64,000 bases of DNA from Streptomyces sp. 2131.1 (lineage in GTDB: Bacteria > Actinomycetota > Actinomycetes > Streptomycetales > Streptomycetaceae). This document shows positions 23,467 through 32,541 of the stretch, in pieces (the first letter of the stretch is position 1; the number at the start of each line of letters is the position of its first letter). The notes beneath the pieces were generated by a model that saw only the letters and a program-made list of their open reading frames with translations, was not told the origin of the DNA and ran no database searches. The stretch covers positions 1,240,001 to 1,304,000 of the forward strand of contig NZ_FNSY01000001.1 of assembly GCF_900105515.1 (NCBI RefSeq), given 5' to 3'. The translations under genes were made by a program, and so were the position numbers.

Positions 23467-24452
23467 GCGGTGCTCCTTGCGGACGGTACGGGGGTCGGGT
23501 CGGTCTGGGGGTGGACGCAGTGGAAGCGGTGCCCGTCCGGTCCCTCGGTGCGGACCGGGAAGACGGTGGCGCAGGCGTCGTCCGCCTTCCAGCAGCGGGT
23601 ACGGAAGGGGCAGCCGGCCGGCGGGTTGGTCGCCGAGGGGACGGGGCCGGTGAGCACGATGCGCTCGGTGTTCTCCAGCAGGCTGGGCGTCGCGGAGAGC
23701 AGTGCCTCGGTGTACGGGTGCGAGGGGGCGCCGGCGACGTCGGCGGCGCGGCCCTCCTCGACGATGCGGCCGAGGTAGAGGACGGCGATGCGGTCCGCGA
23801 GGTAGCGCACGGTCTGGATGTCGTGCGAGATGAACACCATGCCGAGCCCGAGGCGTTCGCGCAGGTCCACCAGGAGGTTGAGAACCTGGGCGCGGACCGA
23901 GACGTCGAGCGCGGAGGTGGGCTCGTCGGCGACGATCAGTTCCGGTTCCAAAGCCAGGGCGCGGGCGATGGCCACGCGCTGGCGCTGGCCGCCGGAGAGC
24001 TGTCCGGGCAGCGCGGCCAGGGTGTGGCCGGGCAGACCGACCAGGTCGAGGAGTTCGGCGACGCGGGCGGTGCGTGCCTCACGGGTGCCGCGGCGGTGCA
24101 CGTCGAGCGGGTCGCGCAGGATCTGCTCGACCGTGAGGCGGGGGTTGAGCGCGGTGGACGGGTCCTGGAAGACGACGCCGACGGCGGAGCCGAAGTCCTG
24201 GCGGCGCTGGGCCCCCGTCATCTCCCAGAGGTCGCGGCCGTGGAAGGCGACCGTGCCCTCGGTGGGCTTCTGGAGGCCGGTCAGGACCCGGGCGAGCGTG
24301 GATTTGCCGCAGCCGGACTCGCCGACGAGGCCGACGATCTCGCCGCGCTTCACCTCCAGGTTCGCATCGGTGAGGGCGTGGACGGCGTCGCGGCGGAAGA
24401 CGCCCCCGCTGCGTGCCTTGTGGCGTACGTGGACGCCGTCGAGCCTGATCAC
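23463..24452 (-). CDS. Peptide/sialic acid-type ABC transporter ATP-binding protein
   Basis: A 329-aa ATPase of the OppF/DppF class. GTG start overlapping the stop of the upstream fusion gene (GTGA). Walker A is GESGCGKST, the signature is LSGGQRQRVAIA and Walker B is LIVADEPTSALD. The C-terminal oligopeptide-transporter region with CPFRTRCWKADDAC, which often binds an iron-sulfur cluster in this class, is present. It supplies one of the two ATPase domains of the importer; the other is fused to a permease. The importer sits in a sialic acid locus and resembles SatABCD-type sialic acid transporters, which also belong to the dipeptide class. Confidence 0.9.
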   Translation of the reverse strand: MIRLDGVHVRHKARSGGVFRRDAVHALTDANLEVKRGEIVGLVGESGCGKSTLARVLTGLQKPTEGTVAFHGRDLWEMTGAQRRQDFGSAVGVVFQDPSTALNPRLTVEQILRDPLDVHRRGTREARTARVAELLDLVGLPGHTLAALPGQLSGGQRQRVAIARALALEPELIVADEPTSALDVSVRAQVLNLLVDLRERLGLGMVFISHDIQTVRYLADRIAVLYLGRIVEEGRAADVAGAPSHPYTEALLSATPSLLENTERIVLTGPVPSATNPPAGCPFRTRCWKADDACATVFPVRTEGPDGHRFHCVHPQTDPTPVPSARSTA

Positions 24453-26416
24453 AGGGCGCTCCCTTCCAGCTGTGCGGTCTTGGCGGGGTGGTGGCAGGCG
24501 AAGCCGTGGTCCTGCGCGGCGGCACGCGCGGTGAGTGCCGGGGTGGTGGTGCGGCACAGTTCGGTGGCGGCGCCGCAGCGCGAGGCGAAGCGGCAGCCGG
24601 GACCGAAGCCCTGGGGGGCGGGGACGACGCCGCGGATCTGGTGCAGCCGGTCGGCGCCGGCCTCCAGCGAGACGACCGAGCCGAGCAGGCCGCGGCTGTA
24701 GTGGTGGGTGGGGGCGGTGAGAACGGAGCGGGTTCCGCCGATCTCGGCGAGGCGCCCGGCGTACATGACCGCGACGCGGTGCGAGAGGTCGCCGACGAGG
24801 GCGAGGTCGTGCGAGACGAGCACCATGGCGAAGCCGAGTTCCTCGCGCAGTCGTACGAGGAGTTCGACGACCTGGGCCTGGACGGTGACGTCGAGGGCGG
24901 TGGTCGGCTCGTCCGCGATGAGCAGGCGGGGGCTGCGGGAGAGGGCCATGGCGATCAGGACGCGCTGGCGCTGGCCGCCGGAGAGCTCGTGGGGGTAGCT
25001 GCGCAGGGTGCGTTCGGGTGAGAGGCCGACCAGTTCGAGGAGTTCGGCCGGGGTCTTCGTACCGCCGCGCGAGGTGAGCTGCTTCAGCTGGGTGCCGACG
25101 AGTACGGAGGGGTTTAGCGAGGAGAGCGCGTCCTGGTAGACCATCGCGATCTCGGGGCCCATCAGGGCGCGGCGCTCCTTGGGCGGGAGCTCCAGGAGGT
25201 TGCGGCCGCGGTACAGGATCTCGCCGCTGACCTCGGCGTTGCGGGCGAGGAGGCCCATGACGGCGAGGCTGGTGATGGACTTGCCGCAGCCGGATTCGCC
25301 GACGAGGCCCAGGGTCTCGCCCTCGTGGACGGTGAAGGAGAGCGAGTCGACGACCGGCGTGGTGCCGTAGCGGTCGGGGAAGCGGATCGCGAGGTCGCGT
25401 ACGACGAGGAGTTCGGCGGCGTCCTCGGGGACCGGGGTGATGGCGGGTTCCTGGGCGTTGACGCGCCGGGCGAGCTTGGTGAGGGCGGCGTCGATGTCCA
25501 CGGTGGAGCGGGCCTCGACGGGGTCGGGGACGGTGGTGGCGTCGGAGGGGACGGCGGCGCGGGCCGCCTTCGGTGCGGCGGAGGCGTCGGTGAGGCCCTC
25601 GGAGAGGATGTTGAGGGCGAGCACGGTGACCAGCAGGGCGAGGCCGGGGAAGAAGGTGGCCCACCAGCCGCCGGCGAGCAGGATCTGCCGGCCGTAGGCG
25701 AGGACGCTGCCCCAGCTGGGGTCGGGGTCCTGCACTCCGGCGCCGATGAAGGAGAGGCTGGCCTCGAAGATGATCGCCTCGGCGACCATGACGGTGGCGA
25801 ACACCATGACCGGGGCCATGCAGTTGACGGCGACGTGCCGCAGCACGATGTAACCGCGCCGGGCGCCGATGACCTTCTCGGCGGCGACGTAGTCCTCACC
25901 GTACTGGGACAGCACGTTGGCGCGGACGACGCGGGCGAGCGAGGGGGTGTAGACGAAGGCGATGGTGAAGATGATGACGGGGATGCTGGTCCCGAAGACC
26001 GCGACGAGAACGGCGGCCAGCGCGATCGGGGGGAACGACATCACCACGTCGAGCGTGCGCATCACGGACTCGTCGCCGAGTTTGCGCGAGGTGGCGGCGA
26101 GCGCCCCGAGCAGGGACCCGGCGACCAGGGCGACGGCGGTCGCGCCGAGGCCGATGACCAGCGAGTAGCGGGAGCCGTGGACGACGCGGGCGAAGACGTC
26201 GCGGCCGGCCCGGTCGGTGCCGAACCAGTGGTCGGCGTTCGGTGCCTGGACCGGGGTCCCGGTGGTCAGGGGGTTCTGGGTGAGCAGCGGTGCGAGGACC
26301 GCGCCCAGGATGACGACGAGCAGCACGCCGAGCGCGATGCGCGAGGTGACCGGGAGCGCGCGGAACGCGATGCCGGAGCGGGAGAGCTTGGTGGTCAGCC
26401 GGCTGGTGGCAAACAT
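24449..26416 (-). CDS. Fused ABC permease (DppC-type) and ATPase (DppD-type)
   Basis: A 655-aa natural fusion. Residues 1 to about 290 are a DppC-type permease: a first membrane segment (IALGVLLVVILGAVLAPLL), the HWFGTDRAGRDVFARVVHG motif, then about five more segments and the EAA-like loop VIGARRGYIVLRHV. A linker follows. Residues ~345-655 are the ATPase with GESGCGKSI, LSGGQRQRVLIA and LLIADEPTTALD, plus the C-terminal CRFASRCG...C motif. The ATG lies 1 bp after the stop of the partner permease gene. Such fusions are known in some actinobacterial and SatABCD-like importers. The fusion fixes the permease:ATPase ratio. Confidence 0.9.
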   Translation of the reverse strand: MFATSRLTTKLSRSGIAFRALPVTSRIALGVLLVVILGAVLAPLLTQNPLTTGTPVQAPNADHWFGTDRAGRDVFARVVHGSRYSLVIGLGATAVALVAGSLLGALAATSRKLGDESVMRTLDVVMSFPPIALAAVLVAVFGTSIPVIIFTIAFVYTPSLARVVRANVLSQYGEDYVAAEKVIGARRGYIVLRHVAVNCMAPVMVFATVMVAEAIIFEASLSFIGAGVQDPDPSWGSVLAYGRQILLAGGWWATFFPGLALLVTVLALNILSEGLTDASAAPKAARAAVPSDATTVPDPVEARSTVDIDAALTKLARRVNAQEPAITPVPEDAAELLVVRDLAIRFPDRYGTTPVVDSLSFTVHEGETLGLVGESGCGKSITSLAVMGLLARNAEVSGEILYRGRNLLELPPKERRALMGPEIAMVYQDALSSLNPSVLVGTQLKQLTSRGGTKTPAELLELVGLSPERTLRSYPHELSGGQRQRVLIAMALSRSPRLLIADEPTTALDVTVQAQVVELLVRLREELGFAMVLVSHDLALVGDLSHRVAVMYAGRLAEIGGTRSVLTAPTHHYSRGLLGSVVSLEAGADRLHQIRGVVPAPQGFGPGCRFASRCGAATELCRTTTPALTARAAAQDHGFACHHPAKTAQLEGSAL

Positions 26417-26417
26417 G

Positions 26418-27368
26418 TCAGACCGTCCTGATGCGCGGGTTGACCAGCAGGTAGAGCAGGTCGACGATGACGTTGACCACCAGGAACGCGATGGCGATGG
26501 TCAGTACGGTGCCCTGGACCAGGGCGACGTCGCCGCCCGTGACACCTTCGAGGATGAGCTTGCCCATGCCGGGCAGGTCGAAGATCGCTTCGATGACGAC
26601 GGCGCCGCTGAGCAGGTAGCCGACCTTGACGCCGAGCACGGTGAGCGGGGTGACGAGTGCGTTGCGCAGCACCGAGCGGATCACCAGGAGGACGGGCAGG
26701 CCGTTGCCGCGGGCGGTGCGGACGTAGTCGCGGTCGAGTTCGGCGACCATCGAGGTCCGTACGAGCCGGGCGAGGGACGCGGCGACGGGGACGGCGAGCG
26801 AGAGGGCGGGCAGGGCCATGGAGCGCAGCCAGCCGCCGAAGGAGTCGGCGGGGTTGGTGTAGCCGCCGGTCGGGAAGACCGGGGAGTTCAGCGCGAACTG
26901 CTGGATGAGCAGGACGCCGAGCCAGAACGAGGGGATGGCGACGCCGGCCATGGACAGCACCCGGAAGAGCTGGTCGGGCCAGCGGTCGCGGTACATGGCG
27001 CCGAGGACGCCGGCGACGACCGCGAGGACGACCGCGACGATCAGGCCGAGGATCGTGAGCTGGAGGGTGAGCGGGAACGCGGCGGTGATGCGGTCCGCGA
27101 CGGGCTGGCTGGGCGGGACCGTCATGCCGAGGTCCAGGCCGAGGAGCTGCCCCAGGAAGTGGAAGTAGCGGACGGGCAGTGGGTCGTTGAGGCCGTTGGC
27201 CTCGGCGAAGGCCGCGCGGGCCTCGGGTGTGGCGCTCTCCCCGAGCGCGTTGAAGGCCGGGTCGACCGGCGAGAACTGCAGCACCACGAAGACGAGCAGC
27301 GCGATGCCGAGGATCATCACCGGCATCATCGCGACGCGGCGCAGCGCGAGCCGGAGAAAAGCAACCAT
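26418..27368 (-). CDS. ABC transporter permease (DppB-type)
   Basis: A 316-aa permease with about six membrane segments. The start ATG (MVAFLRLALRRVAMMPVM) has AAGGA upstream; a longer frame has no support. The N-terminal segment (MILGIALLVFVVLQFSPVDP) and the loop ending DLGMTVPPSQPVADRI are characteristic of DppB/OppB. The EAA-type loop is DYVRTARGNGLPVLLVIRSV. It pairs with the fused permease-ATPase to form the channel. The binding-protein gene is 95 bp upstream on the same strand. Confidence 0.9.
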   Translation of the reverse strand: MVAFLRLALRRVAMMPVMILGIALLVFVVLQFSPVDPAFNALGESATPEARAAFAEANGLNDPLPVRYFHFLGQLLGLDLGMTVPPSQPVADRITAAFPLTLQLTILGLIVAVVLAVVAGVLGAMYRDRWPDQLFRVLSMAGVAIPSFWLGVLLIQQFALNSPVFPTGGYTNPADSFGGWLRSMALPALSLAVPVAASLARLVRTSMVAELDRDYVRTARGNGLPVLLVIRSVLRNALVTPLTVLGVKVGYLLSGAVVIEAIFDLPGMGKLILEGVTGGDVALVQGTVLTIAIAFLVVNVIVDLLYLLVNPRIRTV

Positions 27369-27463
27369 CGTCGGGTTCCTTGCGGTTGGGCGGTCCGGTC
27401 CGGGACACCGAGCGGGGTGTACGTGTCCCGGACCGGGGCTTTGGGGCGGGGGCCGGCGTGCCC

Positions 27464-29059
27464 TCAGGCGCGGCTGACGTCCAGGAAGGACAGGCCCGTG
27501 GTGGGCAGGGGCTTGAAGCCGGGGAGCGCCTTCTCGTTCCAGGCGGTGGGCAGCTTGCGGTGCAGGACCGGGTAGAGGGCGGCCTCGTCGGCGACGAGGT
27601 CGGTGACCTGGCCCCACAGCTCCTTGCGCTTGGCCTCGTCGGAGGTCTGGGCGGCCTTGTCGAGGGTCTGCTTCACCTTCTTGTACGCGGCGGACTTGCC
27701 CCAGCCGTAGCGGCTCTCGGGCCAGAAGCCGTAGTAGAACCAGCGCAGCAGCAGGTCGGCGTCGTTGCCGAAGACCGAGGGGTCGCCGGGGGCGACGAGG
27801 ACCTCGAAGTCGCCCTTGTCGATCTTGGCGTACTGGGCCGGGGACTGGGCGATGTTGAGGGTGACCTCGACTCCTGCGGCCTCCCAGCTCTCCTTGAGGA
27901 GGGGTGCGATGTCCTTGACCCAGCCCGTGTCCACGGTCAGGACGGTGAACTTGAGGTTCGCGACCCCCGCTTCGGCGAGCAGCTTCTTCGCCTTGGCCAC
28001 GTCGTGCGTATAGACGGTGGCGGCCTTCAGGTAGTCGGGGTGCGTCTCGGGGACGTAGCCCGTGGCGGCCGACGCGTTGCCGACCATGGCGGTCTTGATG
28101 ATCTTCTCGGTGTCCAGCGCGTAGTGCAGGGCCTGGCGGACCCGCTTGTCGGCGAACCGCTTGTCGGCGGTGTTGAACATCAGGAAGAGCAGGCCGAAGG
28201 ACTGCACGGACTCGGTCTTCGCCGAGCCCGAGAGCCCCTTCACGTCGATGTACGGGACGTCCTCGATGGCCTGGACGCGACCCGACTGCATGGCGCTGAC
28301 CCGGGCCGACTGGTCCGATATCAGGCGCCAGATCATCTTCTTGGCCTTGGCCGGGTGCGAGCCGTTGTACTTCTCGAACTTCTCGAAGACGATCTTGTCT
28401 TCGCGGGTCGCCGAGACGAACTTGTACGGGCCCGAACCGACGGGCTTGGCGTCGAAGCCCTTGACGTCCGCCTCGACGATCTTCTTCGGCACGATCCGGG
28501 CGACCGAGACGCGCGAAGGGAAGAGCGCGAAGGGGTACTTCAGCTTGAACTCGACCGTGCCCTTGTCGACGGCCTTGACGGTGTCGATGAAGGGCACGAA
28601 CTGGGCCATCAGGGAGGCGTTCTTCGGGTCCAGGATGCGTTCGAAGCTGAACACCACGTCGTCGGCGGTGACCGGAGAGCCGTCGTGGAAGGTCGCGCCG
28701 GCGCGGAGCGTGGCGCGGTACGTGGTGGCGTTGATCTTCTTCGGCATCTCGGTGGCGAGAGCGGGCCGTGCCACGAGCGTTGCCGGATCGAGATCCACCA
28801 GGCCCTCGAAGATGTGCATATTAGCGGCGTACGGGGTCGCGCCCGAGGTGATCATCGGGTCGAAGCCGGTCGACAGCGGGTAGGACAGACCGGCCTCGAT
28901 GAGGTCGCTGCCGCTGCCCTTGTCCGTCGAGCCGTTGGCGGTCGAGGACGGTCCGCCGCACGCGGACAGGCCGGCCGTGATGGCGGCGGCGGCGCCGACG
29001 GCGCTGGTGTAACGCAGGAAGGTGCGGCGCTCGACACCGGCTGCTCTCAGCTCGGGCAC
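27464..29059 (-). CDS. ABC transporter substrate-binding lipoprotein (family 5)
   Basis: A 531-aa extracellular solute-binding protein of the oligopeptide/dipeptide class. GTG start with GGAGG 4 nt upstream. The N-terminus has a twin-arginine-like RRTFLRY, a hydrophobic stretch and a lipobox ending LSAC, so it should be a lipoprotein anchored outside the membrane. A family-5 phrase such as TTYRATLRAGATFHDGSPVT is clear. Family-5 binding proteins transport peptides, nickel, sugars or sialic acids. Location between sialidase genes and lyase genes supports sialic acid as ligand, but peptides remain possible. The promoter faces a divergent FCD regulator across a palindromic operator. Confidence 0.88.
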   Translation of the reverse strand: MPELRAAGVERRTFLRYTSAVGAAAAITAGLSACGGPSSTANGSTDKGSGSDLIEAGLSYPLSTGFDPMITSGATPYAANMHIFEGLVDLDPATLVARPALATEMPKKINATTYRATLRAGATFHDGSPVTADDVVFSFERILDPKNASLMAQFVPFIDTVKAVDKGTVEFKLKYPFALFPSRVSVARIVPKKIVEADVKGFDAKPVGSGPYKFVSATREDKIVFEKFEKYNGSHPAKAKKMIWRLISDQSARVSAMQSGRVQAIEDVPYIDVKGLSGSAKTESVQSFGLLFLMFNTADKRFADKRVRQALHYALDTEKIIKTAMVGNASAATGYVPETHPDYLKAATVYTHDVAKAKKLLAEAGVANLKFTVLTVDTGWVKDIAPLLKESWEAAGVEVTLNIAQSPAQYAKIDKGDFEVLVAPGDPSVFGNDADLLLRWFYYGFWPESRYGWGKSAAYKKVKQTLDKAAQTSDEAKRKELWGQVTDLVADEAALYPVLHRKLPTAWNEKALPGFKPLPTTGLSFLDVSRA

Positions 29060-29140
29060 GGGTCCTCCAGGGATTTGAGGTGGGGCGTCGTGGACAGGAA
29101 GGGGGCTGGCGCAGGTTCACGGGGGGCCGCGATACCTGAA

Positions 29141-29166
29141 GCATCAGACGTCAGATGTCTGATGCC
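29141..29166. promoter_or_regulatory. Palindromic operator between importer and FCD regulator genes
   Basis: GCATCAGAC-GTCAGAT-GTCTGATGC: 9-bp inverted arms around a 7-bp centre, in the divergent gap between the binding-protein gene and the regulator gene. The half-site ATCTGA/TCAGAT recurs at 30076-30103 and 34764-34774, and GACATCT-ACGTC-like sequence at 34794-34806. This fits an NanR-like FCD operator controlling the whole sialic acid locus. Confidence 0.6.
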
Positions 29167-29226
29167 TTGATAGCGTGGGAACGTAGCTTGACAATCGAGA
29201 GGGGTCAAGAGGTGGGGAGTTCACAT

Positions 29227-29946
29227 ATGTCCGGAACGAAACCCGGCCGGCAGCTGCTCCGGCAGGAAGTCGTGGACGGCATCAAGCGGTACATCCTCGA
29301 AGAACGGCTCCGCCCCGGGGACCCGCTGCCCACCGAGCCCGCCCTGTGCGAGGCGCTCGGCGCCAGCCGCTCCAGCGTCCGCGAGGCCGTCAAGATCCTC
29401 GACGCGCTGGACATCGTCGAGGTCCGCCACGGGCACGGGACCTACGTCGGCCGGCTGAGCCTGTCCGCGCTCGTGGAGAGCCTGACCTTCCGCGGACTGC
29501 TCTCCCCCGACGACGACTTCCAGGTCATGGCGGACCTGGTCGACGTGCGCGAGCTCTTCGAGCGCGGGATGGCCGACCGCATCGTCTCGCAGCTCAGCAC
29601 GGAGCAGCTGGACGCACTGGACGCCCTGGTGGCGACCATGCGCGAGACGGGGGCCCGGGAGGGGCACGGTTTCGTCGACGCCGACCGCGCCTTCCACGCC
29701 CTCCTCGTGGCCCCGCTGGGCAACGAGCTGATCGGCCAGCTCTCGATGGCCTTCTGGGACGTCTACACGATCGTCGCGCCGCACCTGGACGGGTTCACGC
29801 AGGCCGACGAGACGGAGACCATCACCGCCCATCAGAACATCGTGGACGCCGCCCGGGCCGGTGACATCACCGGGTTCATGAAGGCGCTCGGCGAGCACTA
29901 CGCGCCCGTGCGCCGCCGGATCGCGGAGGCCCGCTCCCGGCGCTGA
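29227..29946 (+). CDS. GntR/FCD transcriptional regulator of sialic acid genes (1)
   Basis: A 239-aa regulator starting at the ATG of MSGTKPGRQLL, with GTGGGGAG upstream. The winged helix is RQEVVDGIKRYILEERLRPG, then LPTEPALCEALGASRSSVRE and YVGRLSLSALV. The FCD domain has DVRELFERGMADRI, DADRAFHALLVAPLGN and the late TAHQNIVDA and HYAPVRRR histidines, which commonly bind a metal. It is divergent to the importer operon and upstream of the esterase gene. By analogy to NanR it probably represses until a sialic acid or breakdown product binds. The effector is inferred. Confidence 0.85.
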   Translation: MSGTKPGRQLLRQEVVDGIKRYILEERLRPGDPLPTEPALCEALGASRSSVREAVKILDALDIVEVRHGHGTYVGRLSLSALVESLTFRGLLSPDDDFQVMADLVDVRELFERGMADRIVSQLSTEQLDALDALVATMRETGAREGHGFVDADRAFHALLVAPLGNELIGQLSMAFWDVYTIVAPHLDGFTQADETETITAHQNIVDAARAGDITGFMKALGEHYAPVRRRIAEARSRR

Positions 29947-30075
29947 GGCGCCGCGCCCGGCGGTCCGGCAGCGCTTCGGCGGCCGGCGGGGCCCAGGGGC
30001 GGGCGCCCCGGGCGGACTCCCGGAACGACCCTTGACGGCCGCCGGGGGCGGTGCCTAGGGTCCGTGTGCCGACAG

Positions 30076-30103
30076 GACATCTGACGTCATGCATCTGATG
30101 TCG
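30076..30103. promoter_or_regulatory. FCD operator upstream of esterase/sialidase genes
   Basis: GGACATCTGACGTCATGCAT followed by CTGATGTC contains two copies of CATCTGA and GACATC...GATGTC ends in inverted order. It lies about 50 bp before the esterase start codon and matches the sites at 29141-29166 and 34793-34811. Confidence 0.55.
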
Positions 30104-30154
30104 ATGACCACGCCCCGGGCACTTCCCCCGCCGCGCCCCCAGGAGGGCACCTCC

Positions 30155-31135
30155 ATGCCGTTGACGGACCTCTCACTCGACGAATGCCGCGCCTATCTGC
30201 CGCCGCTGCCCGTCCCCGCGGACTTCGACGCCTTCTGGTCCCGGACCCTGGACGAGGCGCGCTCGGACGCGTCCGGCAAGCCCGTGTTCGCCGAGGTGAC
30301 CACCGGGCTCGCCCAGGTCCGCACCTACGACGTGACGGTCCCGGGCTTCGCCGGGCAGCCGGTGCGCGGCTGGCTGCGGATGCCGGCCGGGGCGGCCGAA
30401 CCCCTGGGCTGTGTGGTGGAGTTCCTGGGCTACGGGCGCGGCCGGGGCCTGGCCCACGAGAACCTGCTGTGGGCCTCGGCCGGTCACGCCCACCTGCTGA
30501 TGGACACCCGGGGGCAGGGCTGGTCGGCCGCCGGCGGCGCCACCGCCGATCCGGACGGCGGGGCGTCGGGCGTGGTGCCCGGCTTCCTGACCCGGGGCAT
30601 CGAGAGCCCCGAAACGTACTACTACCGGCGGCTGTTCGCCGATGCGGTGCGCTGCGTGGACGCGGTGCGCGAACACCCGGAGATCGACCCGGACCGCGTC
30701 GTGGTGACCGGAATCAGTCAGGGCGGCGGCATGTCCCTGGCCGTCGCCGGACTGGTGCCGGGGCTCGCCGGGGTCATGCCGGACGTGCCGTTCCTGTGCA
30801 ATGTCCGCCGGGGCGCCGAGATCGCGGGGCGTCCGCCGTACACCGAGATCGCCGAGTACCTCAAGCTGTACCGCGACCGCACCGAGTCGGTCTTCGCCAC
30901 CCTCGCGTACTTCGACGCCGCACTGCTCGCCACCCGGGCGACGGCCCCCGCGCTGTTCTCCATCGCGATGATGGACGACACCTGCCCGCCCTCCACCTGC
31001 TTCACCGCGTACAACGGATACGCCGGGCCCAAGGACGTGCGGGTCTACCCGTTCAACGGGCACGAGGGTGGCGCGGAGTACCAGCAGCGGGAGCAACTGG
31101 CCTGGGTGGCCTCCCTGTTCGCCGGCCTGTCATAG
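30155..31135 (+). CDS. Acetyl esterase, carbohydrate esterase family 7 (acetylxylan esterase-like)
   Basis: A 326-aa cytoplasmic alpha/beta hydrolase. The start at MPLTDLSLDECRAYL has AGGAGG 8 nt upstream and skips an unsupported 22-codon lead. The catalytic triad is visible: Ser in GISQGGGMS, Asp in MMDDTCPPSTCF and His in FNGHEGG. LMDTRGQG is the family oxyanion region. CE7 enzymes remove acetyl groups from short xylo-oligosaccharides, cephalosporin C and other small acetylated sugars. Without a signal peptide and lying first in a run with a secreted SGNH esterase and sialidase, it may deacetylate imported O-acetyl sialic acid. That substrate is inference. Confidence 0.83.
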   Translation: MPLTDLSLDECRAYLPPLPVPADFDAFWSRTLDEARSDASGKPVFAEVTTGLAQVRTYDVTVPGFAGQPVRGWLRMPAGAAEPLGCVVEFLGYGRGRGLAHENLLWASAGHAHLLMDTRGQGWSAAGGATADPDGGASGVVPGFLTRGIESPETYYYRRLFADAVRCVDAVREHPEIDPDRVVVTGISQGGGMSLAVAGLVPGLAGVMPDVPFLCNVRRGAEIAGRPPYTEIAEYLKLYRDRTESVFATLAYFDAALLATRATAPALFSIAMMDDTCPPSTCFTAYNGYAGPKDVRVYPFNGHEGGAEYQQREQLAWVASLFAGLS

Positions 31136-31171
31136 GGGCAGACCGGTCACTCCTGATCGGAGGCACCTTCC

Positions 31172-32470
31172 GTGCGCAGACGATCCATGCTTTTCGCCGC
31201 GGGCGCGGCAGCGCTGAGCACCCCGCTCGGCGGCCGCGCCTTCGCCGCTGCCCCTGGCAGCGGTCCGGTCCTGGACCACACCACCCCGGTGGACCTGGAC
31301 GGCAGCGAGTACGTCGACCTGTCGAACCGGGCCGGCGCACTCGCCCCGCTCACCACGGGAACCGTCGTCGTCACCTTCCGCACCACGAGCCACAACCAGG
31401 CGATGACCCTGATCAGCGCCTCGGACCCGACCGCCCCCTCGTCCAACATCACGCTCAACCTCAGCGGCGGCGCACTGCAGTTCTCCGTACGGGAGAAGGG
31501 CGCCGTCCAGGTGAATGTCATGACCAGGACACGCTACGACGACGGCCGGAGCCACACCGTCGCCGTCACCGTCGACGCCTCGGGCACCCGGCTGCACGCC
31601 GGAGGACGGCCTGTGTTCGAAACCGCCCTGCGCCCCTTCTTCGGCAGCGTCTCCCAGCTCACCTCGCTGTCGCTCGGCCGCAACACCGACAGCGACCACC
31701 CCGGTGGCGAATGGTTCTTCACCGGCACGATCGAACGGGCCGCGGTCTGGGACCGGGTGCTGAGCGAGAGCGAACTCGTCGCGCAGTGCCCGGCCCCCGA
31801 CCCGGCCGACCTGGGCCGGATCTCCGTCGTCCTCAACAGCGACACCCCGGCCACCTGGGTCATCACCGGCGACAGCATCACGCACGGTGCGCTCCACACC
31901 CATGGCTGGCGCAGTTACCCGGAGCACTGGACCGAGCGGGTCCGCTGGGAGCTGGGCAAGCCCAAGAACCGGGACTTCGTGATCGATTCCGGCGTGAGCG
32001 GCGCGACCAGCGCGGAACTGGTCGCGCAGTTCGCCCAGCGGGTCAGCGCCTTCTCGCCCCACGTCGTATCGATCATGATCGGCACCAACGACATCGCGAC
32101 GGCCGGGCTCGGCCTCGACGCCTACCGGGCCAACCTGGTCTCGCTCACACGGTCCGTGCGCGCTCTGCCCGGCTCCCCCGCTCTCGTCCTGCAAGCGCCC
32201 AACCCCGTCGACCCGGCGAAGTGGCCGGGGCGAGTACAGCTCTCGCAGTACGCGCGGGTCATGGGCGAGGTGGCGGCCCAGCAGAACGCGGTCTTCGTCG
32301 ACCACTACAACGACTGGCTGACCGGCAACGGCGGCCAGGTCCCCCTGTCCCTGCTCAGCGACGGCCTCCACCCGAACGAGCGGGGCCATCACCGCATCGC
32401 CCTGAAGATGATCAAAGACCTGCGGATCTTCGAGGCGGACAGCCAGGTCTGCTCCCTGAAGGTGCCGTAG
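31172..32470 (+). CDS. Secreted SGNH esterase with N-terminal concanavalin-like domain, probable sialate O-acetylesterase
   Basis: A 432-aa exported protein. GTG start with GGAGG 8 nt upstream. The N-terminal MRRRSMLFAAGAAALSTPLG is a signal peptide with Arg cluster. Residues ~35-205 form a concanavalin-like domain similar to the lectin-like N-terminal domain of some sialidases (LDGSEYVDLSNRAGALAPLT, FRTTSHNQAMTLISASD, GTIERAAVWDRVLS). Residues ~225-425 are an SGNH hydrolase with GDSITHG (Ser), GTNDIA (Asn) and DGLHPN (Asp-His). Placed directly before a sialidase gene, it may strip O-acetyl groups that block sialidase. A xylan or chitin deacetylase role cannot be excluded. Confidence 0.82.
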   Translation: MRRRSMLFAAGAAALSTPLGGRAFAAAPGSGPVLDHTTPVDLDGSEYVDLSNRAGALAPLTTGTVVVTFRTTSHNQAMTLISASDPTAPSSNITLNLSGGALQFSVREKGAVQVNVMTRTRYDDGRSHTVAVTVDASGTRLHAGGRPVFETALRPFFGSVSQLTSLSLGRNTDSDHPGGEWFFTGTIERAAVWDRVLSESELVAQCPAPDPADLGRISVVLNSDTPATWVITGDSITHGALHTHGWRSYPEHWTERVRWELGKPKNRDFVIDSGVSGATSAELVAQFAQRVSAFSPHVVSIMIGTNDIATAGLGLDAYRANLVSLTRSVRALPGSPALVLQAPNPVDPAKWPGRVQLSQYARVMGEVAAQQNAVFVDHYNDWLTGNGGQVPLSLLSDGLHPNERGHHRIALKMIKDLRIFEADSQVCSLKVP

Positions 32471-32541
32471 TCCGGGCGGCACGCCCCCCTCCGTCTCCGT
32501 CCTCCGAGAAGCACCACCCCTTCCGAGAAGAGAGATCGTCC

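Noticed and set aside
24453..25664. N-terminal extension of the ABC ATPase frame
   Set aside because: It is a shadow of the permease-ATPase fusion. The GTGA overlap gives the natural start at 24452.
30184..32541. Long upstream extension of the sialidase frame
   Set aside because: It runs antiphase through the CE7 and SGNH genes and has Arg/Gly-rich composition. The sialidase begins at a signal peptide at 32542.
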